DNA of 64,000 bases, taken from JAICND01 sp040905905 (GTDB taxonomy: Bacteria > Actinomycetota > Acidimicrobiia > Spongiisociales > ZC4RG35). Positions 52,900-61,368 of the stretch are shown one piece after another. Location of the stretch: NCBI GenBank assembly GCA_040905905.1, contig JBBDQN010000057.1, forward strand, positions 1 to 64,000. Reading direction: 5' to 3'. Both the position numbers and the translations under genes were made by a program. Every line of letters starts with the position of its first letter. Position 1 is the stretch's first letter. The notes under the pieces were generated by a model. It saw nothing but the letters and a program-made list of their open reading frames with translations, ran no database searches and was not told the DNA's origin.

Positions 52900-55159
52900 A
52901 TTCGTCGGGCGTAGTCCGATAATGCGCACGGCGTGGTGGGGGATCACGTTGGTCACGATCTCGGTGGCGGTCATTGGCTTCGGGAATGTCTTGGACGGCC
53001 CAACTGAAACTCTGATCCAGGGGCCTTTTGCGGTTGATCCCAATCTGGGAGACCGGCTGGAAGCAGTGCTGTCGGCCTCCTTCATCTCCTGGAGCCAGCT
53101 CGCGATCCATATCGTCGGTTTCGGGCTCTTTGTCGCGCTCGGAATGCTCATTGCGGCCCGATCGTCGGAGCGAATGCCGCTCCTGGCGTCCGCCATGCTC
53201 ATCACCCTGGCCACGAGCCTGTTCGTGCCCTTTTCAAAGATCTCTGGACCCTGGGCGGCGATAGCGCGGGTGATAGGCGAGGTCACACCCGACCAAATGG
53301 CAGGTTTCTGGATCTCGCTATCGGGGATATTGCTGCTGGCGTTCTTGTTGTTGGTCCCGTCGGGGCGACCAAAGCGGGCGGCCTTGGTGGTCCTCGCATC
53401 GTTACTGCTCTTGGGGATAGCCGCGGCGGTTTTCCCGGGATGGGCGTTTGACCCGCACACCCTGCCATCGCCCTGGCGTCAGCTGTGGACCATCGCCGTT
53501 CCGGTCGGGGCAATGGCGACAACATGGATCAGGCTGACCAGGCTCGATGACGCAGTACGTCGGCAATGGCAGCCCGTACTGGTAGCACTCTCCGTGATCG
53601 TCGGCACTTACCTGGTGCTGGTGTTGCTGCGGCCCGAGTTGCAAACCGACGCCTTCGGGCTGGTCCTGGTCACGCCTCGACTGCAGGCGCTGTACGGACT
53701 CAACACCTTGCTTCTGCTCACGGGTGCCGTGTTTGCGCTCCCGTTCTCGATAGTTCTGGCCGTGGTTCGATATCGATTGTTCGAGATCGACCTCCTGGTC
53801 AACCGGGCGCTGGTCTACGGCTCACTGACGGCGATTGTCACAGTGATGTTCGGAGCGGTCACTCTGGTGACCGTCGTCGTGATCGGAGGATTGCTGGGTC
53901 AGGGTATGACCGGTCTGCCGATTGGACAGACGGCCGCTCTCGCCGGAGTTCTGACTGGATCCGTCCTGGCCGGAAGCTTGCGACCGCTCCGCAAGCGCGT
54001 GCAACGAGCCGTCGATCGACGGTTCTATCGCGAGAAGTTCAACGCGGAAGAGGCTCTCGAGAGGCTTGTGGCCCGATTGGGCGATGTGGTCGATCGGGAG
54101 CTGCTCAACGCCGAAGTCGACTCTCTGTTTGCGGCCACCCTGCAGCCCACATGGGCCACCCTCGTCCGTGCCGATCAGCTCCCCCCCGGCTTGGATCCTG
54201 CCGGCACCGAGCCCCAGATTTCCTCGCAACCGGGCATCGCAGTGGTTGTTCCCTTGCTGGTAAGTGGTGATCCAATTGGGGCCCTGCTGATGGGTCATCG
54301 CAAATCGGGCGTTCCCTATCGGGGGATTGAGCTTGCCTTTCTCCGCAGGGTTGCTGATCGGCTCGGCCCAGCCCTCCGGATCGTCGAACTGGTTGAGCGT
54401 CAGGAGGCCGATCGCACGCGTCGGGAAAGCGTAGAGCAGGAACTGTCCGTTGCCAGACGTATCCAGCGCGAGTTGCTGCCCCGTGAGGTTCCTCAGCCCC
54501 AAGGGTGGGCATTTACCGTCCACTACGAACCCGCCCGTGAGGTAGGAGGTGACTTCTATGACTTCTACAAGCTTGGGCCGAGAAGGATGGGAATCGCCGT
54601 CGGCGATGTGACTGACAAGGGAATGCCGGCAGCGCTGGTCATGGCGTCTTGTCGCACGGTCTTACGCGGAACTGCTCTTGGTGCTCTCGCTCTGACTCCG
54701 GGCGGGGTGCTGGCTCAGGCCAACGGCCTTCTGGTGGGCGACATTCCGAGGGGAATGTTCATCACTTGCCTCTTCGGAGTTCTCGAACTCGATACCGGCC
54801 GGTTCTGGTTTGCCAACGCCGGTCACAATCCTCCCCAACACCGCCATCGGGACGGATCGTCCGAGGTACGGGCGCGGGGGATGCCACTCGGGCTTTTGGC
54901 GGGAATGGATTACGAAGAGATGGAAGTGGTGCTGGAACCGGGCGATGGCCTCATCCTCTCCTCCGATGGTATTACGGAGTGCCGTAATCCGACCGGAGAG
55001 ATGTTCGGATTTGATCGGTTGAGCGAGACGATTTCGTCGGCGACCCGGAGCGCGATAGAGACGTTGTTGGCCGCTCAGTCCGAGTTCGTTGGGAAGGACT
55101 GGGTGCAGGAGGACGACATCACGCTGGTCGAGATCACTCGAGATCCTTCCGCAGGTTGA
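52889..55159 (+). CDS. Membrane SpoIIE-type PP2C phosphatase with GAF-like domain
   Basis: This 756-residue protein has about eight TM helices (first 380 residues), a cytosolic helical linker (RKRVQRAVDRRFYREKFNAEE), a GAF-like segment (about 390-495) and a C-terminal SpoIIE/RsbU phosphatase. RRIQRELLPREVPQPQGW is the usual switch helix, followed by EPAREVGGDFYDF and AVGDVTDKGMPAAL with the metal Asp residues. It would dephosphorylate an anti-anti-sigma factor in a partner-switching stress system; no such partner is in the window. ATG 52889 overlaps the cytochrome-like gene. Confidence 0.92.
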   Translation: MAVEFVGRSPIMRTAWWGITLVTISVAVIGFGNVLDGPTETLIQGPFAVDPNLGDRLEAVLSASFISWSQLAIHIVGFGLFVALGMLIAARSSERMPLLASAMLITLATSLFVPFSKISGPWAAIARVIGEVTPDQMAGFWISLSGILLLAFLLLVPSGRPKRAALVVLASLLLLGIAAAVFPGWAFDPHTLPSPWRQLWTIAVPVGAMATTWIRLTRLDDAVRRQWQPVLVALSVIVGTYLVLVLLRPELQTDAFGLVLVTPRLQALYGLNTLLLLTGAVFALPFSIVLAVVRYRLFEIDLLVNRALVYGSLTAIVTVMFGAVTLVTVVVIGGLLGQGMTGLPIGQTAALAGVLTGSVLAGSLRPLRKRVQRAVDRRFYREKFNAEEALERLVARLGDVVDRELLNAEVDSLFAATLQPTWATLVRADQLPPGLDPAGTEPQISSQPGIAVVVPLLVSGDPIGALLMGHRKSGVPYRGIELAFLRRVADRLGPALRIVELVERQEADRTRRESVEQELSVARRIQRELLPREVPQPQGWAFTVHYEPAREVGGDFYDFYKLGPRRMGIAVGDVTDKGMPAALVMASCRTVLRGTALGALALTPGGVLAQANGLLVGDIPRGMFITCLFGVLELDTGRFWFANAGHNPPQHRHRDGSSEVRARGMPLGLLAGMDYEEMEVVLEPGDGLILSSDGITECRNPTGEMFGFDRLSETISSATRSAIETLLAAQSEFVGKDWVQEDDITLVEITRDPSAG

Positions 55160-56555
55160 AGACGACGGTTTGTAGGTCGGTGAACTCCTCGATCCGCTGC
55201 CGTCCCCAGCCGGTCTCGGTACCCGCCGCTCCTCCAAATGGTTGAAACGTCTCCCAGAAGTCGGTGGAGTCGTTGACGATGACGGTCCCCGCCCGGATCC
55301 GATCCGCGTACCAGAACGCCTTGCTGACATCGTTGGTGAAGACGGCTGCCTGGAGGCCAAGATGAGTGCGGTTGGCGATTCCCACCGCGTCCTCGTCGCT
55401 GGAGGCGGTGAGGATCGGTACCACCGGTCCGAACGACTCTTCTCGCGAGACCAAAGACTCTTCCGGCACGCCGTCGATCACCGTGAACTCGTAGAAGAGG
55501 TCGGTGGCGTAGCCGGAGGCGCGGCCCCCTCCCATCAGGACCTCGGCTCCCCGGGCGCGGGCATCTTCCACATGGCGATCCATCTTGGCCGCCACCGGTT
55601 CGTTGTTGAGCGGACCCATGTTGGTGGAGTCGTCAAAGGGATCACCCAGGCGCACATCTTCAGCGGCCTTGAGGGTTGCCTCCACGAATTGGTCGTGGAG
55701 TTCCTCTACGACGATGACGCGTTCGGTGGCGGTGCAGACCTGACCGGCGTTGTAGTAAGCCCCATAGACCGCGGCGGTGGCCGCAGCCTCGACATCAGCG
55801 TCGCCCGCCACAATCAACGGACCGTTGCCCGACATCTCCATGATCGATCTCTTCAGACCCATCATCGAAACGATGCGCTTGCCGGTCTCGGACGACCCAG
55901 TGAAGCTGATGCCGTCGACGTCGGGGTGGGTCACCAGCCATTCACCGATGTCGCCTGCCCCCGGGATCACCGACAGAGCGCCGCGGGGAAATCCGGCCTC
56001 CTCGATGGCTTTGGCCGCCTCCAGCATCGCCCAGCAAGTGTTGAGGGGCGGTTTGACTATCACCGCGTTCCCGGTGGCCAGCCCTGGCCCCACAGTCTCC
56101 ATCGGGATCATCACCGGAAAGTTCCACGGTGTGATGGCCACCCAGACGCCGACGGGGCGGCGAACAGTGAACATCCTGCGGTTGCGTTCCGTCGTGGGGA
56201 TGAGGTCGCCTTTCATTCTCTTGACGTCCTCGGCGGCGATGTGGAGGTAGTCACCGGATTCGGCGATGTCATCGATGGCCTCGGCCTTGAACGGCTTCCC
56301 TTGTTCCAGGGTGAGGATGCGGGCGATGTCCTCGATGCGATCCTGCCAGATCGCGTAGGCCCGCAGGCAGAGTTCGGCTCGTTCGAATGCCGACCAATGA
56401 CGCATCTCTTCGGAGGCCCGGCGACCGGCCGCCACCGCCCCGTCGATATCGGCCTTGCTGGCTAACGGCACGTTGGCAATGTGGCTGCCGGTGGCGGGTG
56501 AACGTAACTCGTAGTGCTCCGAACCGCTGCCTTCGGTCCATTCCCCGGCGATCAA
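55134..56555 (-). CDS. Aldehyde dehydrogenase (amine/semialdehyde type)
   Basis: This 473-residue ALDH from TTG 56555 (MIAGEWTEGSGS) has GVWVAITPWNFPVMIPMET, base Glu in IMEMSGNGPLIVAG and catalytic Cys in NAGQVCTATERVIV. The best Shine-Dalgarno sequence (AGGAGG at 56582-56587) points to an ATA codon at 56574-56576, seven codons upstream. The longer protein would begin (M/I)TVDLKLL, as in homologues. It is divergent from the GSA-like aminotransferase gene and overlaps the SpoIIE gene by 26 bases. Confidence 0.9.
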   Translation of the reverse strand: MIAGEWTEGSGSEHYELRSPATGSHIANVPLASKADIDGAVAAGRRASEEMRHWSAFERAELCLRAYAIWQDRIEDIARILTLEQGKPFKAEAIDDIAESGDYLHIAAEDVKRMKGDLIPTTERNRRMFTVRRPVGVWVAITPWNFPVMIPMETVGPGLATGNAVIVKPPLNTCWAMLEAAKAIEEAGFPRGALSVIPGAGDIGEWLVTHPDVDGISFTGSSETGKRIVSMMGLKRSIMEMSGNGPLIVAGDADVEAAATAAVYGAYYNAGQVCTATERVIVVEELHDQFVEATLKAAEDVRLGDPFDDSTNMGPLNNEPVAAKMDRHVEDARARGAEVLMGGGRASGYATDLFYEFTVIDGVPEESLVSREESFGPVVPILTASSDEDAVGIANRTHLGLQAAVFTNDVSKAFWYADRIRAGTVIVNDSTDFWETFQPFGGAAGTETGWGRQRIEEFTDLQTVVFNLRKDLE

Positions 56556-56576
56556 GAGTTTGAGATCAACTGTTAT

Positions 56577-56903
56577 GACTGCCTCCTGTCGCCAGCGACG
56601 CTAGTGGCCCGAGGTGGCTCCGTCAGCTAGCCTCGGCCACGGGTGAGAGCTTGCTCGAACTGATCATCGTTGAAACAGCACCGGGCGTTTTGCCCGTGTT
56701 CGGCTGGAGGTGATGGATGGACCGCAGTTCCGTCCCCTCCCGCCGGTGAGGCGCTGACTCCGCCTTCCGTCGGGTCTGATCCGGGGTTTGCCGCCCCGGC
56801 GTCATAGCGGGATGGGAGAAGCGGCAGAAGTGCCGCCCAACCCTCACACGACGAAATTCATGGCATCGACCGATGCCGGCAGACACCCGGAGGAATTCCC
56901 CTC
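56577..56903 (+). other. Long GC-rich leader with several hairpins before the aminotransferase operon
   Basis: This 327-base stretch has no credible ORF. It contains clear hairpins: CGGGC/GCCCG, CCGGGG/CCCCGG (loop TTTGCCG) and GCGGCA/TGCCGC with a GAAG tetraloop, plus the Shine-Dalgarno sequence GGAGG before ATG 56904. It may be a structured 5' UTR. I tested by eye the cobalamin, glycine, TPP and SAM consensus features and found none, so any riboswitch would be unknown. Confidence 0.4.
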
Positions 56904-58253
56904 ATGAGTATGCAAGGCGCCCATACAGCCGAGTGGTTCAACCGCGCACGAGCGGTTTTGGTCAACGGCGTTTCCAGCGGTTTCCGCTATCTGGGAGACG
57001 ACGACACCCTCGTGATCTCTCGCGGCGAAGGCGGCCACGTCTTCGACATGGATGGCAAGCGTTACATCGACTACCAGTGTGCGTGGGGGCCGATAATCCT
57101 CGGGCACGCCGATCCCTACGTCACTGAGGCCGTAGTACAGGCCGCCCGCGACGGAACCACTTTCGCCATGACCCAGCGGCGCGAGGTGGAAGCGGCCGAG
57201 GCGTTGCTGGGCGCCGTCAAGTGGGCCGACAAGATTCGTTTCACCAACACCGGGACGGAAGCGACCATGCATGCGCTCCGGCTTGCCCGGGGATGGGCTG
57301 GCCGCGACCTGGTGCTGAAGTTCGAGGGTCACTACCACGGCACCCATGACTACTTGTTGTTCACTACCGCCGGCGCACCGCCCGCCCACCTCGGGTCGAG
57401 GCTCCGACCCATTCCCTACCAGGCGTCGTCGGGCATACCCGACGCTATCCGCACCTACGTCAGGACCCTGCCGTTCAATGACATTGAGGCTGTCAACGAC
57501 TTCTTCGACGATCATGGTCACGAAATCGCGGCGGTGATCGTCGAACCTATGGCCGGCAACGCTTTTGGAATCCTGCCGGAGCCGGGGTTTCTGGAGGCCC
57601 TGCGGGCCCGGTGTAGCGAGCACTATGCAGTCCTGATCTTCGACGAGGTAAAAACCGGCTTCAGGCTCTCATTGGGCGGGGCGGTCGAGACCTTTGGAGT
57701 GGTGCCCGACATCGCGACCTATGCCAAGGCGCTCGGCAACGGTTTCCCGGTTGCCGCTATCGCCCTCAGTTCTGACCTCGTCGAAGGCTGGAAACTCGGA
57801 GGCATCGCCCAGGCCGGCACCTATTCGGGCAACGGCGTCGCCACCGCGGCGGCGATCGCCACGCTCGACCGGCTTCAGAACACGGACGCATATGACCGGA
57901 TCTACAAAGTCGGGCGGGCTCTCATGGAGGGCCTGGAACGAGTCCTCGCCGAGTTTGGGGTCGAAGGCAAGGTCCTCGGGCACCCTGGGATGTTCTCGGT
58001 CTATCTTGGTGAGGGCCGACCCACCGAATACCGCGACATCGCCAATCACAACGCCCGCCTCTACACGGCCGTGGTCGAAGGCATGATCGAACGAGGGGTC
58101 ATGCCCTGCGTCGATGCCCGCGAACCATGGTTCACATGTGCAGCTCACACCATGGAAGACGTCGACCAGACCCTCGTCGCATTCGCGATGTCGTTAAAAG
58201 AGTCGTTGGCCCGAGCCGGGTCTCTGCCGTCACATCTTGACGAGGCTGAGTGA
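56904..58253 (+). CDS. Class III aminotransferase, GSA-aminomutase-like
   Basis: This 449-residue PLP enzyme has DMDGKRYIDYQCAWGPIILGH, FTNTGTEATMHALRLARG, LIFDEVKTGFRLS (PLP Asp) and TYAKALGNGFPVAAI (PLP Lys). The last two are the glutamate-1-semialdehyde-aminomutase-like group. As no haem operon is here, an omega-amino or diamine aminotransferase is likelier. Its stop overlaps the GTG of the FAD oxidase. Confidence 0.9.
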   Translation: MSMQGAHTAEWFNRARAVLVNGVSSGFRYLGDDDTLVISRGEGGHVFDMDGKRYIDYQCAWGPIILGHADPYVTEAVVQAARDGTTFAMTQRREVEAAEALLGAVKWADKIRFTNTGTEATMHALRLARGWAGRDLVLKFEGHYHGTHDYLLFTTAGAPPAHLGSRLRPIPYQASSGIPDAIRTYVRTLPFNDIEAVNDFFDDHGHEIAAVIVEPMAGNAFGILPEPGFLEALRARCSEHYAVLIFDEVKTGFRLSLGGAVETFGVVPDIATYAKALGNGFPVAAIALSSDLVEGWKLGGIAQAGTYSGNGVATAAAIATLDRLQNTDAYDRIYKVGRALMEGLERVLAEFGVEGKVLGHPGMFSVYLGEGRPTEYRDIANHNARLYTAVVEGMIERGVMPCVDAREPWFTCAAHTMEDVDQTLVAFAMSLKESLARAGSLPSHLDEAE

Positions 58254-59629
58254 CCTCGTATAGGTCGTTGAGCTTTTGGCACGACACCGCCGGTGAGGAC
58301 CTGGTGCCGCGGCCAGCTCTTGATGGTCTCGTTGAGGCTGACCTCGCCATCGTAGGAGCCGGGTACACGGGCCTCTGGACCGCCTATTACTTGAAGAAGG
58401 TTCGGCCCGACCTGCGAGTCGTAGTCGTCGAAGCCGAGGTAGCCGGGTTTGGGGCTTCGGGTCGCAATGGCGGGTGGGCCACCGGGGAAATCGCCGGCAA
58501 CCGAGCGGCGATGGCCCGCCTCCATGGCCGCGAACCGGTCCAGCGGTTGGTGCGGACAATGTTTGAGACAGTCGACGAGATCGCCCGGGTGTTGGGAGAG
58601 GAGGGGATCGAGTGCCATTTCGAAAAGGGTGGGATCCTCTGCTTCGCAACGAATTCCGCCCATGTCGTGCGCCTTCAACACGAGCTTGACCACCAGCGAT
58701 CATGGGGACTGGGAGAGGACGACTATCGCTGGCTGACGGCCGATGAGCTGGACGACCGAGCCCGGGTGGCCGGGTCGCTGGGTGCCGTCTACACCCCCCA
58801 TGCCGCAGCAATCCATCCCGGTCGGTTGGTGCGCGGTCTGGCCGCGGCGGTCGAGCGCTCCGGAGTGACGATCTATGAAAGGAGCCGGGCGGGGATTGTG
58901 GAGCCGGGCATCGTTGTCACCGATCACGGCAGCGTGCGTGCCAAGACGGTGTTGCGTTGCACCGAGGCCTTTACTCGCGACCTCCCCGGTCAGCGCCGCA
59001 ACTACCTCCCCGTCTACTCGTTGATGGTGGCCACCGAGCCGCTCGGCGGGGCCTTCTGGACCGATGTGGGCTTCGGTCGACGCGAGGTTTTCAACGACGC
59101 CCGTCACCTGGTCATCTACGGCCAACGCACTTTTGACGGACGGCTCGCGTTTGGGGGGCGGGGTGGCCGTTATCACTTCGGGTCGATGGTCGATCCTTCG
59201 CTCGATCGTCAGCCCCGGGTCCACGAGGCAGTCGCCCGCATCCTTCGCACGCTCTTTCCGGCGGCTGCCGATGCGCGGATCACCCACACCTGGGGCGGGG
59301 CGGTGGCGATTCCCCGCGACTGGCGCCCGGCCGTGGTCTTCGATCGGACTTCGGGCTTTGGCTGGGCGGGTGGTTACGTCGGAGAAGGAGTGGCGGCGTC
59401 CAACCTGGCCGGTCGAACTTTGGCCGACCTGGTACTGGAACGCGACACCGATCTCACCAGGCTTCCCTGGGTGCAGCACCGGGTTCGCCGCTGGGAGCCC
59501 GAACCGCTGCGGTTCCTGGGTGTTAACGCCGCGATCCGGCTCGCACCCATCGCCGACCGGATGGAGGCACGCACGGGTCGACCCTCTCGAGTCATGGGAG
59601 GCCTGCTCGACACCCTGACGGGCAGATAA
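58250..59629 (+). CDS. FAD-dependent oxidoreductase (gamma-glutamylputrescine-oxidase-like, PuuB)
   Basis: This 459-residue DAO-family flavoprotein starts at GTG 58250. FAD motif is LAIVGAGYTGLWTAYYL with GFGASGRNGGWATG after it, and the C-terminal part has TWGGAVAIPRDWRP and GWAGGYVGEGVAASNLA. This layout is that of PuuB/OrdL-type oxidases. It likely oxidises a polyamine or gamma-glutamyl amine to an aldehyde for the dehydrogenases nearby. Confidence 0.9.
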   Translation: MTSYRSLSFWHDTAGEDLVPRPALDGLVEADLAIVGAGYTGLWTAYYLKKVRPDLRVVVVEAEVAGFGASGRNGGWATGEIAGNRAAMARLHGREPVQRLVRTMFETVDEIARVLGEEGIECHFEKGGILCFATNSAHVVRLQHELDHQRSWGLGEDDYRWLTADELDDRARVAGSLGAVYTPHAAAIHPGRLVRGLAAAVERSGVTIYERSRAGIVEPGIVVTDHGSVRAKTVLRCTEAFTRDLPGQRRNYLPVYSLMVATEPLGGAFWTDVGFGRREVFNDARHLVIYGQRTFDGRLAFGGRGGRYHFGSMVDPSLDRQPRVHEAVARILRTLFPAAADARITHTWGGAVAIPRDWRPAVVFDRTSGFGWAGGYVGEGVAASNLAGRTLADLVLERDTDLTRLPWVQHRVRRWEPEPLRFLGVNAAIRLAPIADRMEARTGRPSRVMGGLLDTLTGR

Positions 59630-59662
59630 CCCGACCAACCCGATATAGGTGATAGAAACCAG

Positions 59663-60934
59663 GTGATGACACCGCTCCCTTGGTCGTTGCTGCCGGATTC
59701 CGCCGAGGAGGGTCCCGTCGGGGAGCTGGAGATCGGAGGTTGTTCCACGCTCGAGCTGGCGGAGCAGTTCGGCACCCCTCTCTTTGTCTATGACGAAGCC
59801 CATCTCCGCACTCGCGCCCGACAGGCTCGGGAGCTCTTTGGGGACGGTGCCGTTTACGCAGCGAAGGCTTTCCTCTGCAAGGCCATGGCCGGGCTGGCGC
59901 ACGATGAAGGTCTCCGGATCGACGTCGCCACCGGGGGTGAGATGTTCGTGGCCCTGGCGACCGGGGTCCCTGGTGACCGACTCGTGATGCACGGCAACAA
60001 CAAAAGTGTCGAGGAGCTGGCCGAGGCCGCTCAGGCCGGAGTGGGCCGGCTGGTGGTCGACAACTTTGACGAGTTGGACCGGGTCGAGGAACTCCATGAG
60101 CAAACCGGCCACATATTCGATGTTCTCTTGCGGGTGACGCCGGGGGTGGAGGCTCACACTCATCACTACATCGCCACAGGTCAGGACGACACCAAGTTCG
60201 GATTCACCCTCTCAACCGGCGCCGCTACAGCGGCGGTGAGACGGGCACGATCGATAAGAGGGATCCGGCTGCGGGGAATTCACCTTCACATCGGTTCACA
60301 GGTGTTCCTGGTCGATTCCTTCGCAGCGGCGCTGGGGGTGGTGGCGTCGTTCGTCAAAATCCACGACCTGGAGGAGTTATCGATGGGGGGCGGGCTGGGT
60401 GTGGCCTATGTCGAGGGTGAGACGGCGCCGTCGATGGTCGACTGGGCGCGGATGCTGACCACCGCAGCGGCCGACGCCGGGATCAGTGCTGCCTTGTCGG
60501 TGGAGCCCGGCAGGGCGATCGTTGCCCAGGCTGCCATCACCATTTACACCGTCGGAACGATCAAGGAGATCCCGGGCGTGCGGACCTATGTTGCGGTCGA
60601 CGGGGGGATGAGTGACAACCCGCGACCGGTCCTCTACGGGAGCGGGTATGAGACTTTCCTGCCAAGAGCGGTTAGGGCCACCCGGCCGCGGGCTGTACGA
60701 CTGGTCGGGAAACACTGCGAATCCGGTGATGTCCTCGTGATGAAAGGAATGGTCCCCGACGATCTCGGGGTGGGCGACCTCATCGCCACGCCCGTCACCG
60801 GGGCTTACGGCCACTCGATGGGATCCAACTACAACAAAGTGGGTCGGCCCGCGGTCGTTTTCGCGAAGGACGGCGTTCCCCGCCTGGTCGTGCGTCGCGA
60901 GACGTATGAAGACTTGGTGCGGAACGACCTGTGA
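59663..60934 (+). CDS. lysA: PLP-dependent decarboxylase, diaminopimelate decarboxylase type
   Basis: This 423-residue fold-III enzyme has PLP Lys in VYAAKAFLCKAM, the HIHLHIGSQ-type strand (LHIGSQVFLVDSF), SMGGGLGVAY, the DAP-specificity segment LVGKHCESGDVL, and GAYGHSMGSNYN. It should make lysine from meso-DAP. Its place next to polyamine enzymes also allows an ornithine/arginine decarboxylase role, but the Cys-Glu-Ser motif favours DAP. GTG 59663 or ATG 59666 start. Confidence 0.88.
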   Translation: MMTPLPWSLLPDSAEEGPVGELEIGGCSTLELAEQFGTPLFVYDEAHLRTRARQARELFGDGAVYAAKAFLCKAMAGLAHDEGLRIDVATGGEMFVALATGVPGDRLVMHGNNKSVEELAEAAQAGVGRLVVDNFDELDRVEELHEQTGHIFDVLLRVTPGVEAHTHHYIATGQDDTKFGFTLSTGAATAAVRRARSIRGIRLRGIHLHIGSQVFLVDSFAAALGVVASFVKIHDLEELSMGGGLGVAYVEGETAPSMVDWARMLTTAAADAGISAALSVEPGRAIVAQAAITIYTVGTIKEIPGVRTYVAVDGGMSDNPRPVLYGSGYETFLPRAVRATRPRAVRLVGKHCESGDVLVMKGMVPDDLGVGDLIATPVTGAYGHSMGSNYNKVGRPAVVFAKDGVPRLVVRRETYEDLVRNDL

Positions 60935-61368
60935 TCGTCCGTCGAGCCACTCTCGACGATCTCGACATCTTGCTCACGCTGGCAGCGGAGTTCAACGATA
61001 TCGATCGTCACGATCACGACCCGGTGCGGGTTCGGGCGGCGATGCAACCTCTGTTGGTTTCGGATGACCTTGGTGTCGTCTATCTATTCGGCGATGGCCT
61101 CGGGTATGCATTGGTAACCTGGGGCTATTCGATCGAATCCGGCGGTCGCGATGCCTTGCTGGACGAGATCTACACGAGGGAGCGAGGGAAGGGACGAGGA
61201 GGCGAACTGCTCGATGCTGTGCTCGAGGACCTGGCCCAACGGGGATTGCCGCGGGTATTCCTCGAAACCGAGGCCCACAACAAAGCCGTCCGCCGCTTCT
61301 ACACCCGCCATGGCTTCCGGACCGAAGACTCGATCTGGATGACGCGAGACCTCTGGCCTTTGTCGTGA
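60931..61368 (+). CDS. GNAT-family N-acetyltransferase
   Basis: This 145-residue GNAT starts at GTG 60931 (GTGA overlap with the decarboxylase stop). EIYTRERGKGRGGELLDAVLEDL is the acetyl-CoA loop; VFLETEAHNKAVRRFYTRHGF the C-terminal signature. It may acetylate an amine product of the cluster; substrate unknown. Confidence 0.88.
   Translation: MIVRRATLDDLDILLTLAAEFNDIDRHDHDPVRVRAAMQPLLVSDDLGVVYLFGDGLGYALVTWGYSIESGGRDALLDEIYTRERGKGRGGELLDAVLEDLAQRGLPRVFLETEAHNKAVRRFYTRHGFRTEDSIWMTRDLWPLS

Noticed and set aside
56577..56903. Known riboswitch (cobalamin, glycine, TPP, SAM)
   Set aside because: None of the conserved cores of these classes was found by eye; only unspecific hairpins.
58700..60166. 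488-codon minus-strand open frame
   Set aside because: It runs opposite to the FAD oxidase and decarboxylase genes; composition is Gly/Arg/His-rich shadow sequence.
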